This document shows, piece after piece, positions 18,310 through 26,117 of a DNA stretch of 64,000 nt. Origin of the DNA: OFTM382 sp964352615 (GTDB lineage Bacteria; Planctomycetota; Phycisphaerae; Phycisphaerales; UBA1924); the NCBI GenBank assembly GCA_964352615.1, contig CAYGSG010000001.1, forward strand, positions 1-64,000. The letters are read 5' to 3'. Positions within the stretch are counted from its first letter, which is position 1, and each line of letters begins with the position of its first letter. The position numbers were made by a program, and so were the translations under genes. Under the pieces are notes generated by a model. The model was given only the letters and a program-made list of their open reading frames with translations, was not told the origin of the DNA and made no database searches.

Positions 18310-19098
18310 ATGAACGACTCGCTCCGAGGACTACGTGCTCTGGTTTGTGGCTCCACCCAGGGCATAGGCCGAGCAACCGCCGAGTTGCTCGCCGAGCAAG
18401 GGGCTGAGGTCACCCTCTTCGCGCGCAACCAGCCCAAGCTCGCCGAGGTGCTGGGTGGGCTCCGCTGTGAGCACGGCCAGAACCACGACACAATCGCAGC
18501 CGATTTCACGGATACTGAGGCCGTTCGTTCAACGGTTCAGAGGCAGGTCGATCCCGACCGGCCGTACCGAATTCTCGTTAACAACACGGGCGGTCCGCCG
18601 GGCGGGCCGATCGCAGATGCCGAGCCCGAGGCGTTCATCACGGCATTCCGTGCGCATCTCATCAACAACCAGACGCTCGTTCAAGCGCTGTTGCCCGGAT
18701 TTCGGTCTGCGGGGTATGGCCGGGTGATCAACATCATCTCGACCAGCGTCAAGGCGCCGATACCAGGGCTCGGCGTCTCGAACACGATCCGAGGCGCGGT
18801 GGCAAGTTGGGCCAAGACGCTGGCCACCGAACTCGGGCCGCACGGCATCACGGTCAACAACGTGCTGCCGGGATTCACCAACACCGCTCGGCTGAACCAG
18901 TTGTTCGTGGCGAAGGCGAGCAAGATGGGCCAGGCTGTCGACGAAATCACCGATACCGCGATCGCGTCAATCCCTGCTGGTCGCCTTGGTAGACCCGAGG
19001 AGATCGCTGCAGCCGTGGCGTTCCTGGCATCGCCGATGGCCGGGTACATAAACGGGATCAACCTTCCTGTTGACGGCGGCCGGCTGCCCACGCTATAG
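18310..19098 (+). CDS. SDR-family protein lacking the catalytic Tyr/Lys pair
   Basis: 262 residues, short-chain dehydrogenase fold. NAD(P)-binding motif GSTQGIG (14-20), the NNTGGPPGG segment and the C-terminal LPVDGG are present. Where classical SDRs have Tyr-x3-Lys, this protein has Ser157-Asn-Thr-Ile-Arg161, spaced 13 residues from Ser144. A subgroup of SDRs with this SNxxR pattern and an NTGGPP motif exists, and its chemistry is poorly known. It heads the plus-strand block SDR-aldehyde dehydrogenase-RidA in a kynurenine cluster, so it may act on an aminomuconate or hydroxymuconate intermediate. That role is inferred from context only. Confidence 0.85.
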   Translation: MNDSLRGLRALVCGSTQGIGRATAELLAEQGAEVTLFARNQPKLAEVLGGLRCEHGQNHDTIAADFTDTEAVRSTVQRQVDPDRPYRILVNNTGGPPGGPIADAEPEAFITAFRAHLINNQTLVQALLPGFRSAGYGRVINIISTSVKAPIPGLGVSNTIRGAVASWAKTLATELGPHGITVNNVLPGFTNTARLNQLFVAKASKMGQAVDEITDTAIASIPAGRLGRPEEIAAAVAFLASPMAGYINGINLPVDGGRLPTL

Positions 19099-19107
19099 AC
19101 TCAACAC

Positions 19108-20562
19108 TTGCAACGCCTAGCCAACTCCATCGACGGCGCGTTTGTTGGACCCCTTGCGGGCGAGTGGATCGATGTCTACGAACCCGCCACGGGCATGGTC
19201 TACGCGCAGGCCCCGGCGTCAGACGCTCGCGACATCGACCTTGCGGTTACAGCCGCAGCGCGAGCGTTCCCCGCCTGGGCCGCGACTCCTGCCAGCGAAC
19301 GATCAAGGCTCATGCTTCGGCTTGCCGACCTGATCGATCGTGATTGCGAGCGTCTGGCGAGGGCAGAATCGGTCGATACCGGCAAGCCCATCTCGCTTGC
19401 GAGGAGGGTCGACATTCCGCGGGCTGCGGCCAACTTCCGGTTCTTTGCGACCGCGATTCTGCACGACTCGAGCGACGCGCACCACACCGACGGGCGGGCG
19501 CTGAACTACACGTTGCGCAAACCGCGCGGCGTAGCAGGGCTCATCGCGCCGTGGAACCTGCCGCTCTACCTGCTCACGTGGAAGATTGCCCCTGCGATCG
19601 CGACGGGCAATACATGCGTCGCCAAGCCGTCGGAGGTCACCCCGATGACAGCGCACCTGCTGGGTGAGCTTGTTGTGGAGGCAGGCTTGCCGCCGGGCAT
19701 CATCAACATTGTCCACGGCGACGGTGCACAGGCTGGCGCAGCACTGGTCGAGCACCCGAACGTGCCGACGATCTCTTTCACGGGTTCGACGCGTGTCGGG
19801 AGCTGGATCGCAGCCACCGCAGGCGAACGCCTCAAGCGAGTCAGCCTTGAACTCGGCGGCAAGAACCCCAACATCATCTTCGCGGATGCCGATCTCGAAC
19901 AAGCCATCCCGACCGCCGCCGCCGCTGCCTTCACAAATCAGGGGCAGATCTGCCTGTGCGGCTCACGACTGCTCGTCGAGCGGAGCATGCATGACGAGTT
20001 CATCGAACGCCTCGTTGCGCTCGCTACGAAGTTGACGCCCGGCGACCCGAGCGATGAGTCCACGCAGTTTGGCTCGCTTACCTCCGAACCGCACCTTCGC
20101 AAGGTCGAGGCCGCGGTGGAACAGGCCAAGCAAGCGGGCGGCACGGTCCTCTGCGGCGGCGCTCGAATCGAAATCGCTGGACGCTGCAAGACGGGCGCCT
20201 TCTACCCCCCCACAGTCATCGCCGGGCTCGCGCCCGAATGCCCTGTGCAACAAGAAGAAATCTTCGGACCGGTCGTCACTGTCACGCCTTTCGACTCCGA
20301 TGACGAAGCAGTATCGATAGCGAACTCGACGCCCTACGGCCTGGCCGCGATGGTTTGGACGCGGGATATCACGCGTGCGCACAAGACGGCCGCGATGCTC
20401 GACGCGGGCCTTGTCTGGATCAATTGCTGGATGCTGCGCGACCTCCGCACACCCTTTGGCGGGGCGAAGCAGTCGGGCGTGGGCCGCGAGGGCGGCAAAG
20501 ACGCACTCCGTTTCTTCACTGAACCAACCAACGTGTGCGTCAAGCTTGGAGACCAGCCGTGA
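19108..20562 (+). CDS. 2-aminomuconic 6-semialdehyde dehydrogenase (ALDH superfamily)
   Basis: 484 residues, NAD-dependent aldehyde dehydrogenase. Landmarks: PWNLPLYLLTWK (149-160), KPSEVTP (173-179), the general base in LELGGKNP (Glu248), catalytic Cys282 in GQICLCGSR, and the EEIFGPVV segment. The CLCGSR context is what I associate with 2-hydroxymuconic and 2-aminomuconic semialdehyde dehydrogenases. Between an SDR and a 2-aminomuconate deaminase-like RidA, and opposite ACMS decarboxylase, the aminomuconic semialdehyde is the likely substrate. The start is a TTG at 19108, 10 nt after the SDR stop. Confidence 0.85.
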   Translation: MQRLANSIDGAFVGPLAGEWIDVYEPATGMVYAQAPASDARDIDLAVTAAARAFPAWAATPASERSRLMLRLADLIDRDCERLARAESVDTGKPISLARRVDIPRAAANFRFFATAILHDSSDAHHTDGRALNYTLRKPRGVAGLIAPWNLPLYLLTWKIAPAIATGNTCVAKPSEVTPMTAHLLGELVVEAGLPPGIINIVHGDGAQAGAALVEHPNVPTISFTGSTRVGSWIAATAGERLKRVSLELGGKNPNIIFADADLEQAIPTAAAAAFTNQGQICLCGSRLLVERSMHDEFIERLVALATKLTPGDPSDESTQFGSLTSEPHLRKVEAAVEQAKQAGGTVLCGGARIEIAGRCKTGAFYPPTVIAGLAPECPVQQEEIFGPVVTVTPFDSDDEAVSIANSTPYGLAAMVWTRDITRAHKTAAMLDAGLVWINCWMLRDLRTPFGGAKQSGVGREGGKDALRFFTEPTNVCVKLGDQP

Positions 20563-21002
20563 ACGAAGAGCCAATCGAGAGCAGCCGAGCGCCCGAGCCG
20601 GTCGGTGCTTACCCGCACGCTCGCAAGGCTGGCGGGCTGTTGTTTCTGTCGGGCGTTGGTCCGCGCAGCCGTGGCTCAAAGCGCATCCCGGGCGTGACGC
20701 TGAATGCCGACGGCAAGATGATCGATTACGACATCGAAGTGCAGTGCAGGGCTTGCTTCGAGAACGTGCGAGCCGTGATCGAAGACGCGGGCAGTTCGTG
20801 GGGCGACATCGTGGATGTGCTCGCGTTCTTGACCGACATGCCGCGAGACTTTGCGACGTACAACCGTGTCTACGCCGAGTACTTCGCGGGCGATGGCAAC
20901 CCAAACCCATCGCGCACCACGATCGAGATTTCAAGGCTCCCGCAAGGCGGCGATGCACCGATCGCCGTAGAGCTCAAGGTCGTCGCGATCGCCCGCAATT
21001 AG
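20559..21002 (+). CDS. RidA-family 2-aminomuconate deaminase
   Basis: 147 residues, one RidA/YjgF domain. Family motifs: GAYPHARKAGGLLFLSG near the N-terminus, the FENVRAVIEDAGSSWGDIVDV helix and the ligand-binding Arg in NPSRTTIEI. RidA proteins deaminate enamine/imine intermediates; one branch (AmnD/NbaF) converts 2-aminomuconate to 4-oxalocrotonate. The start is taken as the GTG at 20559, which overlaps the stop of the dehydrogenase gene (GTGA) and has GGAG upstream. Its stop overlaps the stop of the convergent formamidase gene by four bases. The substrate is assigned from the gene context. Confidence 0.8.
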   Translation: MNEEPIESSRAPEPVGAYPHARKAGGLLFLSGVGPRSRGSKRIPGVTLNADGKMIDYDIEVQCRACFENVRAVIEDAGSSWGDIVDVLAFLTDMPRDFATYNRVYAEYFAGDGNPNPSRTTIEISRLPQGGDAPIAVELKVVAIARN

Positions 21003-21619
21003 TCCAGCGTCCGCAGCACCGCACGCACAGGGCTGGCATCGAACCCGACCAGTTTGAGCGGCAGGGCGATCAGCTCGTACACCCCCGCGGGCACATGAGA
21101 AAGATCGAGGTACTCCAGAATCGCGATGTCGTGACGGAGGATCGCGCGGTGCGCGGGCAGGTCTTTCGAGTCGGCGGTATCGACGCTCGGCGTGTCGATG
21201 CCAACGGTCTTTGCGCCCGCAGCCGCCAACGCCTCGACGAGTTCGACGCTGAGCCCCGCGAAATCCGGGTTGAACACGGTCGGATCAGGCCACGTTCCTG
21301 TTTTGAACAGGATTCGCTCTGTTGACAGTGCGGAAGTGAGATGCTTGAGCGCGACCCGTTCGCCACGCGAAACCGTCGTCTCGATCACCCGGCACCGGCC
21401 CAGGTACCGATCAAGCGGCTGCTGATCGATCGAACGGGCATCAACCCCGTAGTGGTTCGGGCCGTCCGCGTGCGCACCGAGGTGGCATGTCGCGTGGATT
21501 GTTGAAAGCGTGATCGCATCGCCCTTGGCCATGTTGCAGAGCACCTCGCGCCGCAGCGGCGTGTCGCCCGGAAAGACGGCTATGTCTGGCGTGATGGCCG
21601 GCGAGATGTCGTAAATCAT
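20999..21619 (-). CDS. kynB: Kynurenine formamidase (cyclase family)
   Basis: 206 residues. The metal-binding signature of the bacterial KynB/cyclase family is visible as HLGAHADGPNH (His46, His50, Asp52, His56), preceded by PVFPGDTP-like IAVFPGDTP. The family hydrolyses N-formylkynurenine to kynurenine and formate, using zinc. It is the last gene of the minus-strand operon, overlapping the monooxygenase stop by 4 bp (ATGA). Near the expected length of about 210 residues. Confidence 0.88.
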   Translation of the reverse strand: MIYDISPAITPDIAVFPGDTPLRREVLCNMAKGDAITLSTIHATCHLGAHADGPNHYGVDARSIDQQPLDRYLGRCRVIETTVSRGERVALKHLTSALSTERILFKTGTWPDPTVFNPDFAGLSVELVEALAAAGAKTVGIDTPSVDTADSKDLPAHRAILRHDIAILEYLDLSHVPAGVYELIALPLKLVGFDASPVRAVLRTLD

Positions 21620-22998
21620 GGCTGTTCCGCCAGCATCGATCGCAATCGCTCGGCGAGCACCGGCTCACTCAATTCGTGCGACTGACTCACGCCAATCTGC
21701 CTCACCAACTTCTCAGCCAACTCGATCACTCGGTTGCCCCGCTCGCGAGCCTCGGCATATGGAGTGTTGGAGAAGCTGATGAGGTTGTAGAGCGGCGTGT
21801 ACCGCTCGGCATCGATGCTGTGCATTACCTGCTCGACGCGCTTGCGCGCCAGAAACGCTGCATCGGCTACCTTGTCGCGCATCACCTCGAAGTTCTCGAT
21901 CGCCAAATCGGCTATCGCGTCGGCATGAGGCTTGCGAGACGCCGAGAACGCGGGCAGCAACGCATCGAAGCCGCCCGCGTGTTGATCGAGCAACGCATCA
22001 AACACCCGGCAGTCCTCGAAGCCGGCGTTGATGCCCTGCCCGTAGAACGGCACGATGGCGTGCGATGCATCGCCGATCAGTACAACGCGCCCCGCAACAT
22101 TCCAAGGCGCACAGCGGATTGTCGCCAGCGACGAAGGTGCGTGCGCCAGGTAGTCCTCAACGAGCGTCGGCATCAGCGGCACCGCGTCGGCAAAGTGCTC
22201 GTGGAAGAACGGCAGCACGTCTGCTCGCTTCGAGACCGCAGCGAAGCTTGCCTCGCCATCGAAGGGCCAAAAAAGCGTGCATGTGAAGCTGCGGTCCGCG
22301 TTGGGCAGCGCGATCATCATGAACCCGCCGCGCGGCCAGATGTGCAACGCGCTGGGGTCCATCGCAAAGCCGTTGAATCGTGCAGGATCGATGCCGCATT
22401 CGCTGGCGGGCGGGATCCTGAGTTCCTTGTAGCCATGACCGAGGTACGTCTGGCTGTAGTCGAAGCGGTCGGTCCGCTGCATCTTGCTGCGAACAGCGGA
22501 GAAAGCGCCGTCGGAGCCCACGAGCACGTCGCACTCGACCCGGCGGGTTGCGCCCGTGCTCTCATCACGCAGCTCAGCAGCGGGCGCATCGAGGTCCGCA
22601 TCGACGCACCGCTGACCAAAGATGATCTCGGCGCCGCTTGCCTCGGCCGCGTTAAGCAACGTGATGTTGAGCTGCCCGCGCGACACGGAGTTGATCGCGT
22701 CGCTCGCGTCCTTGCTGTAGGGCTGGAACGTTAGCCTGCCAGCGGGATCGTGCATCATCCGGCCGGGCATGGGGATGGCATCGCGTAGTACCTCGCCCGC
22801 AAGGCCAACGCGTTCTAAGGCAGTGATGCCGCGACACGAGAGCGCCAGGTTGATCGACCGACCGCCGATGAACCCCGCTTGCCGGGGGTCCGGTCGTCGC
22901 TCGTAGAGCGTCACGCGGTACCCCTTGCGACCGAGCATGCACGCGAGCAGCCCGCCCGCAAGACCACCGCCGACGATCACGATTCGTTCGCCAGCCAT
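21616..22998 (-). CDS. kmo: Kynurenine 3-monooxygenase
   Basis: 460 residues, class A flavoprotein monooxygenase: GxGxxG motif VIVGGGLAGGL at the start, a family-specific RSINLALSCRG segment, DG motif VLVGSDGAFSAVR, and GD motif VLIGDASHAIVPFYGQGINAGFEDC. It hydroxylates kynurenine to 3-hydroxykynurenine with NADPH and O2. Translation is taken from the ATG at 22998, which overlaps the kynureninase stop (TGATG); upstream in-frame residues belong to antisense of the neighbour. The C-terminal part is somewhat hydrophobic but I see no obvious membrane anchor. Confidence 0.93.
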   Translation of the reverse strand: MAGERIVIVGGGLAGGLLACMLGRKGYRVTLYERRPDPRQAGFIGGRSINLALSCRGITALERVGLAGEVLRDAIPMPGRMMHDPAGRLTFQPYSKDASDAINSVSRGQLNITLLNAAEASGAEIIFGQRCVDADLDAPAAELRDESTGATRRVECDVLVGSDGAFSAVRSKMQRTDRFDYSQTYLGHGYKELRIPPASECGIDPARFNGFAMDPSALHIWPRGGFMMIALPNADRSFTCTLFWPFDGEASFAAVSKRADVLPFFHEHFADAVPLMPTLVEDYLAHAPSSLATIRCAPWNVAGRVVLIGDASHAIVPFYGQGINAGFEDCRVFDALLDQHAGGFDALLPAFSASRKPHADAIADLAIENFEVMRDKVADAAFLARKRVEQVMHSIDAERYTPLYNLISFSNTPYAEARERGNRVIELAEKLVRQIGVSQSHELSEPVLAERLRSMLAEQP

Positions 22999-24272
22999 CA
23001 AGCACGCTCCAAGAGGCCCGCGAGCACATCGACAAACCGCCACACGTCATGGAAGGTTACGTACGACGGAGCCGGCGCCGCACGGATGACGTTGGGCTCG
23101 CGGAAGTCGACGACGACGTCCGCCTCCATCAGCTTGCTCAGCAGCGTTCGATCCGCGCCATCCACAACGAGCGACAGATGCCCGCCGCGCTGCGCGGGGT
23201 CAGCTGGCGATACCACCTGCACGCGACTGCCGCAGCGCTCGTCCAGCAGTTCTTCCATGTAGCCGGTGAGCGCGAGCGACTTGGCGCGTAGCGCCTCGAT
23301 GCCAACCTCTTGAAATATCGCAAGCGAGCTTTTGAGCGGCGTCATCGACAGAATCGGCGGGTTGGAGAGCTGCCAAGCGTCGGCGTCCGGCTTGGGCACG
23401 AACTCGCGTCCCATTGCGAACCTCTCCGCCGGATCGTTGCCCCACCATCCCTCAAATCTCGGAATGTCAGCGCTCGCGTGGCGCTCGTGGACGAACGCTC
23501 CCGCGACAGCGCCCGGTCCAGCGTTGAGGTACTTGTAGCTGCACCACGCTGCGAAATCGACACCCCACTCGTGCAGCCGCATCGGCACGCTGCCCGCTGC
23601 GTGAGCGAGGTCCCACCCGACCACGCATCCCTGCTGGCGCGCGCACGCGGTGATCCGCTCCATCTCGAAGAACTGCCCGGTCAGGTAGTTCACGCCGCCC
23701 AGCATCACGAGGGCTATCTGCTTGCCGCCGCGCTCGATCGCGGCCTCGATGTCCTCGGTCCGCAGCGTGTGCTCGCCCGCGCGCGGCTTGAGGCGAATCA
23801 CCGCGTCGCCAGCATCGAACCCGTGGAACCGAGCCTGGCTTGCAACGGCGTACGAGTCGGACGGGAACGCGCTGTCTTCGATCATGATTTTGTAGCGGTC
23901 GGGCGTGGGCCGATAGAAGCTCACCATCAGCAGGTGCAAGTTGACCGTCAGCGTGTTCATCGCGACGACTTCGCTTGGCTTGGCACCGACGAGCGCCGCC
24001 AACGGCTCGCGAAACTGCTCGTGGTACGAGAACCAAGGATCGCGCGCCTGCTCGTGCCCGAGCACGCCAAGCTGGGCCCAATCTGCCAGCTCTCGCTCAA
24101 TATCTTGGCGCACCTGCTTGGGTTGGCAGCCGAGCGAGTTGCCCGTCAGGTAGACGACCTCCCGGCCATCGCGCATCGGTATATTGAACCGGCTGCGCAG
24201 CTCGCCAAGCGGGTCCGCCTGATCCATTGCGACGGCGCGGTCTCGGCTCGCGTCAACAGGTGATGCTCTCAT
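22998..24272 (-). CDS. kynU: Kynureninase
   Basis: 424 residues, PLP-dependent fold type I enzyme. YLTGNSLGCQP near the N-terminus, NTLTVNLHLLM, the PLP-contacting GWDLAHAAG (Asp221) and the Schiff-base Lys247 in CSYKYLNAGPG are kynureninase hallmarks. It cleaves 3-hydroxykynurenine to 3-hydroxyanthranilate and alanine. An alternative start at Met16 is possible; the first 15 residues are poorly conserved in style and neither start has a good ribosome binding site. Nine bp separate it from the decarboxylase gene upstream. Confidence 0.95.
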   Translation of the reverse strand: MRASPVDASRDRAVAMDQADPLGELRSRFNIPMRDGREVVYLTGNSLGCQPKQVRQDIERELADWAQLGVLGHEQARDPWFSYHEQFREPLAALVGAKPSEVVAMNTLTVNLHLLMVSFYRPTPDRYKIMIEDSAFPSDSYAVASQARFHGFDAGDAVIRLKPRAGEHTLRTEDIEAAIERGGKQIALVMLGGVNYLTGQFFEMERITACARQQGCVVGWDLAHAAGSVPMRLHEWGVDFAAWCSYKYLNAGPGAVAGAFVHERHASADIPRFEGWWGNDPAERFAMGREFVPKPDADAWQLSNPPILSMTPLKSSLAIFQEVGIEALRAKSLALTGYMEELLDERCGSRVQVVSPADPAQRGGHLSLVVDGADRTLLSKLMEADVVVDFREPNVIRAAPAPSYVTFHDVWRFVDVLAGLLERA

Positions 24273-24281
24273 GGAAGCATT

Positions 24282-25415
24282 CTATCGCTGCGGATCGGTC
24301 GCACGCACGGGCCTGGCCGACTGAGCCGCATAAGGAGACTGTGCGATGTCCGTCATGCCCATATCCTCAGCGGGTATGCCCAGGAACTCCAGCGCGTTCT
24401 GTGCGAGCAGTCGTTGCTTGGTGCGGAAAGTCAGGTCGTACATCGAATCGATCATCGCTCCGGGCCTTGCCTCGCCCAATGGGAACGGGTAGTCCGAGCC
24501 CATGCAGATTCGCCGATCGTCCATCATCGAGATCAGGTACCGCAGCGCGTTGCGAGAATGGACCAAGGCATCGACGTAGAACCGCGCCGGCTTGTCGTGG
24601 TCGGCCAGGTACGACCACGGGTTGCTCGAGCCGTCGACCGCGACCAGGTCGGGCCTGCACGCGTACCCGTGCTCGATTCGGCCGATGGTGTAGGGAAACG
24701 AACCCCCGCCGTGCGCAAAGCACACGCGGAGCTGCGGCAACCGATCGAACACGCCGCCGAAAATCATCGAGCAAATCGCTCGGGCGGTCTCGGCGGGCAT
24801 GCCCACGAGCCACGGCAGCCAGTACTTACCCATCTGCCGCTCGCCCATCATGTCCCAGGGGTGCACGAACACCGCGGCGTTGTTCGCATTGCACGCCTGA
24901 AAGAACGGAAACAACGCCGGCTCGGACAGGTTCCAGTCTGCCCCATCGGGCATTTCCACATGCGAACCGATCTGCACACCCTTGAGCCCCAGTTCGTTGA
25001 CGCAGCGTTCGAGCTCGCGTGCTGCGAGTTCGGGGTCCTGCATCGGCACCGTCCCCAGACCTACGAACCGTCTCGGGTGCGCGCGACAAAGCTCGGCGAT
25101 GTGGTCGTTGAGCATCCGCGCCAGATCCAGCGTGTGCTCGGGCTTGGCCCAGTAGCTGAACATCACGGGCACCGTGCTGAGCACCTGCACATGGACGCCC
25201 GTGTCGTCCATGTCGCTCAGCCGGGCCGCCGCATCAAAGCAGTTGGGCTCAATGGTTCTGAAGTGGTTGCCCTCGATCGACAGGTGCGCGCCGCAGGTGC
25301 AGCCCGTGCCATCGGTAATGGCCTGAAAATCCACGAATCGGCCCGGACCGTACTTCGAGCGAAGGTCAGGCCAGCCGGGCGGCAGGATGTGGGTGTGAAT
25401 GTCGATCTTGTACAT
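24282..25415 (-). CDS. 2-amino-3-carboxymuconate-6-semialdehyde decarboxylase
   Basis: 377 residues of the amidohydrolase superfamily. Metal-binding HxH at DIHTH (His7, His9), FVHPWDMMG, FAHGGGSFPYTIGR and the metal Asp in GSDYPFPLG match ACMSD. It decarboxylates ACMS to 2-aminomuconic semialdehyde and so steers the pathway away from quinolinate/NAD synthesis towards oxidation. AGAGG precedes the ATG by 8 nt. It lies between the dioxygenase and kynureninase genes. The pathway position makes the assignment strong. Confidence 0.93.
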   Translation of the reverse strand: MYKIDIHTHILPPGWPDLRSKYGPGRFVDFQAITDGTGCTCGAHLSIEGNHFRTIEPNCFDAAARLSDMDDTGVHVQVLSTVPVMFSYWAKPEHTLDLARMLNDHIAELCRAHPRRFVGLGTVPMQDPELAARELERCVNELGLKGVQIGSHVEMPDGADWNLSEPALFPFFQACNANNAAVFVHPWDMMGERQMGKYWLPWLVGMPAETARAICSMIFGGVFDRLPQLRVCFAHGGGSFPYTIGRIEHGYACRPDLVAVDGSSNPWSYLADHDKPARFYVDALVHSRNALRYLISMMDDRRICMGSDYPFPLGEARPGAMIDSMYDLTFRTKQRLLAQNALEFLGIPAEDMGMTDIAQSPYAAQSARPVRATDPQR

Positions 25416-25450
25416 GGAGCGGCCTCTACCTTTACCCGGTCTTTGCCCGG

Positions 25451-26017
25451 CTAGCTGGTGGCGCTGGCCAGATCGAACTCACCGGCTCGCTCGATCACGG
25501 TCTTGCACTTGGGACACGTCCGCCCGCTGGCCGGCCCGCCCCAGAAGGCGTCCATCACGCGGTGCAGGTCTTCATCGATGTGCGCGAGCCGAAAGCTCGC
25601 CTCGTGTACGAGCGTGTCGCATGCTTCGCAGTACCACCTCAGACCGTCGTCGTAGGCCTTGCCCTCGACCACTCGCGGGAACTCGACGATCAGCCCCACC
25701 GTGCCCGCAGGCCGCTGGGGCCGATGCGGGACCATGCGCGGGCACAGCCACATCTCGCCCTCGCGGATCACCACATGCCGAGGCGGCGCACCATCGGGCG
25801 GCCGAATGCGCACCGCCACATCCCCCTCGAGCTGGTAGAACAGCTCCTCGGTCGGGTTCACATGGTAGTCGTTGCGGTTGTTCGGCCCGACCGAGACGAA
25901 CACAATCACATCGTCCGCGCCTTTGTAGAATTGCTTGTTCATCACAGGCGGCTTGAACTCGTCGCGGTGCTCATCGATCCATCGCATCAAGTTGAACGGC
26001 GCTTGTACTTCCGGCAT
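25451..26017 (-). CDS. nbaC: 3-hydroxyanthranilate 3,4-dioxygenase with rubredoxin-like metal site
   Basis: 188 residues from the ATG at 26017, which has GGAGG 5 nt upstream; longer in-frame readings run into the promoter region. Cupin with the expected iron ligands His52, Glu58 and His98, and substrate-binding Arg48, Arg102 and Glu112 by comparison with the bacterial enzyme. A second site of two Cys pairs (CEAC at 130-133, CPKC at 168-171) is the rubredoxin-like iron centre found in bacterial homologues. It opens the ring of 3-hydroxyanthranilate to ACMS. First gene of the minus-strand operon; gene symbol by analogy with Pseudomonas. Confidence 0.93.
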   Translation of the reverse strand: MPEVQAPFNLMRWIDEHRDEFKPPVMNKQFYKGADDVIVFVSVGPNNRNDYHVNPTEELFYQLEGDVAVRIRPPDGAPPRHVVIREGEMWLCPRMVPHRPQRPAGTVGLIVEFPRVVEGKAYDDGLRWYCEACDTLVHEASFRLAHIDEDLHRVMDAFWGGPASGRTCPKCKTVIERAGEFDLASATS

Positions 26018-26117
26018 GGCGGCCTCCATCTCAGGTGGGCGGGTATTCAGTTCTGCTGATTGCCAGCATAACCAGACTGTCTGCGGCTCGGCCAGACAGC
26101 CAAACTCGCAGCGTGGT
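26018..26117. promoter_or_regulatory. Divergent promoter region between the dioxygenase and symporter genes
   Basis: About 100 bp between divergent starts, so it should carry the promoter of the kynurenine operon and that of the symporter gene. No clear dyad or consensus boxes were recognised. If the symporter actually starts further downstream (see its entry) the region is longer. Confidence 0.4.
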
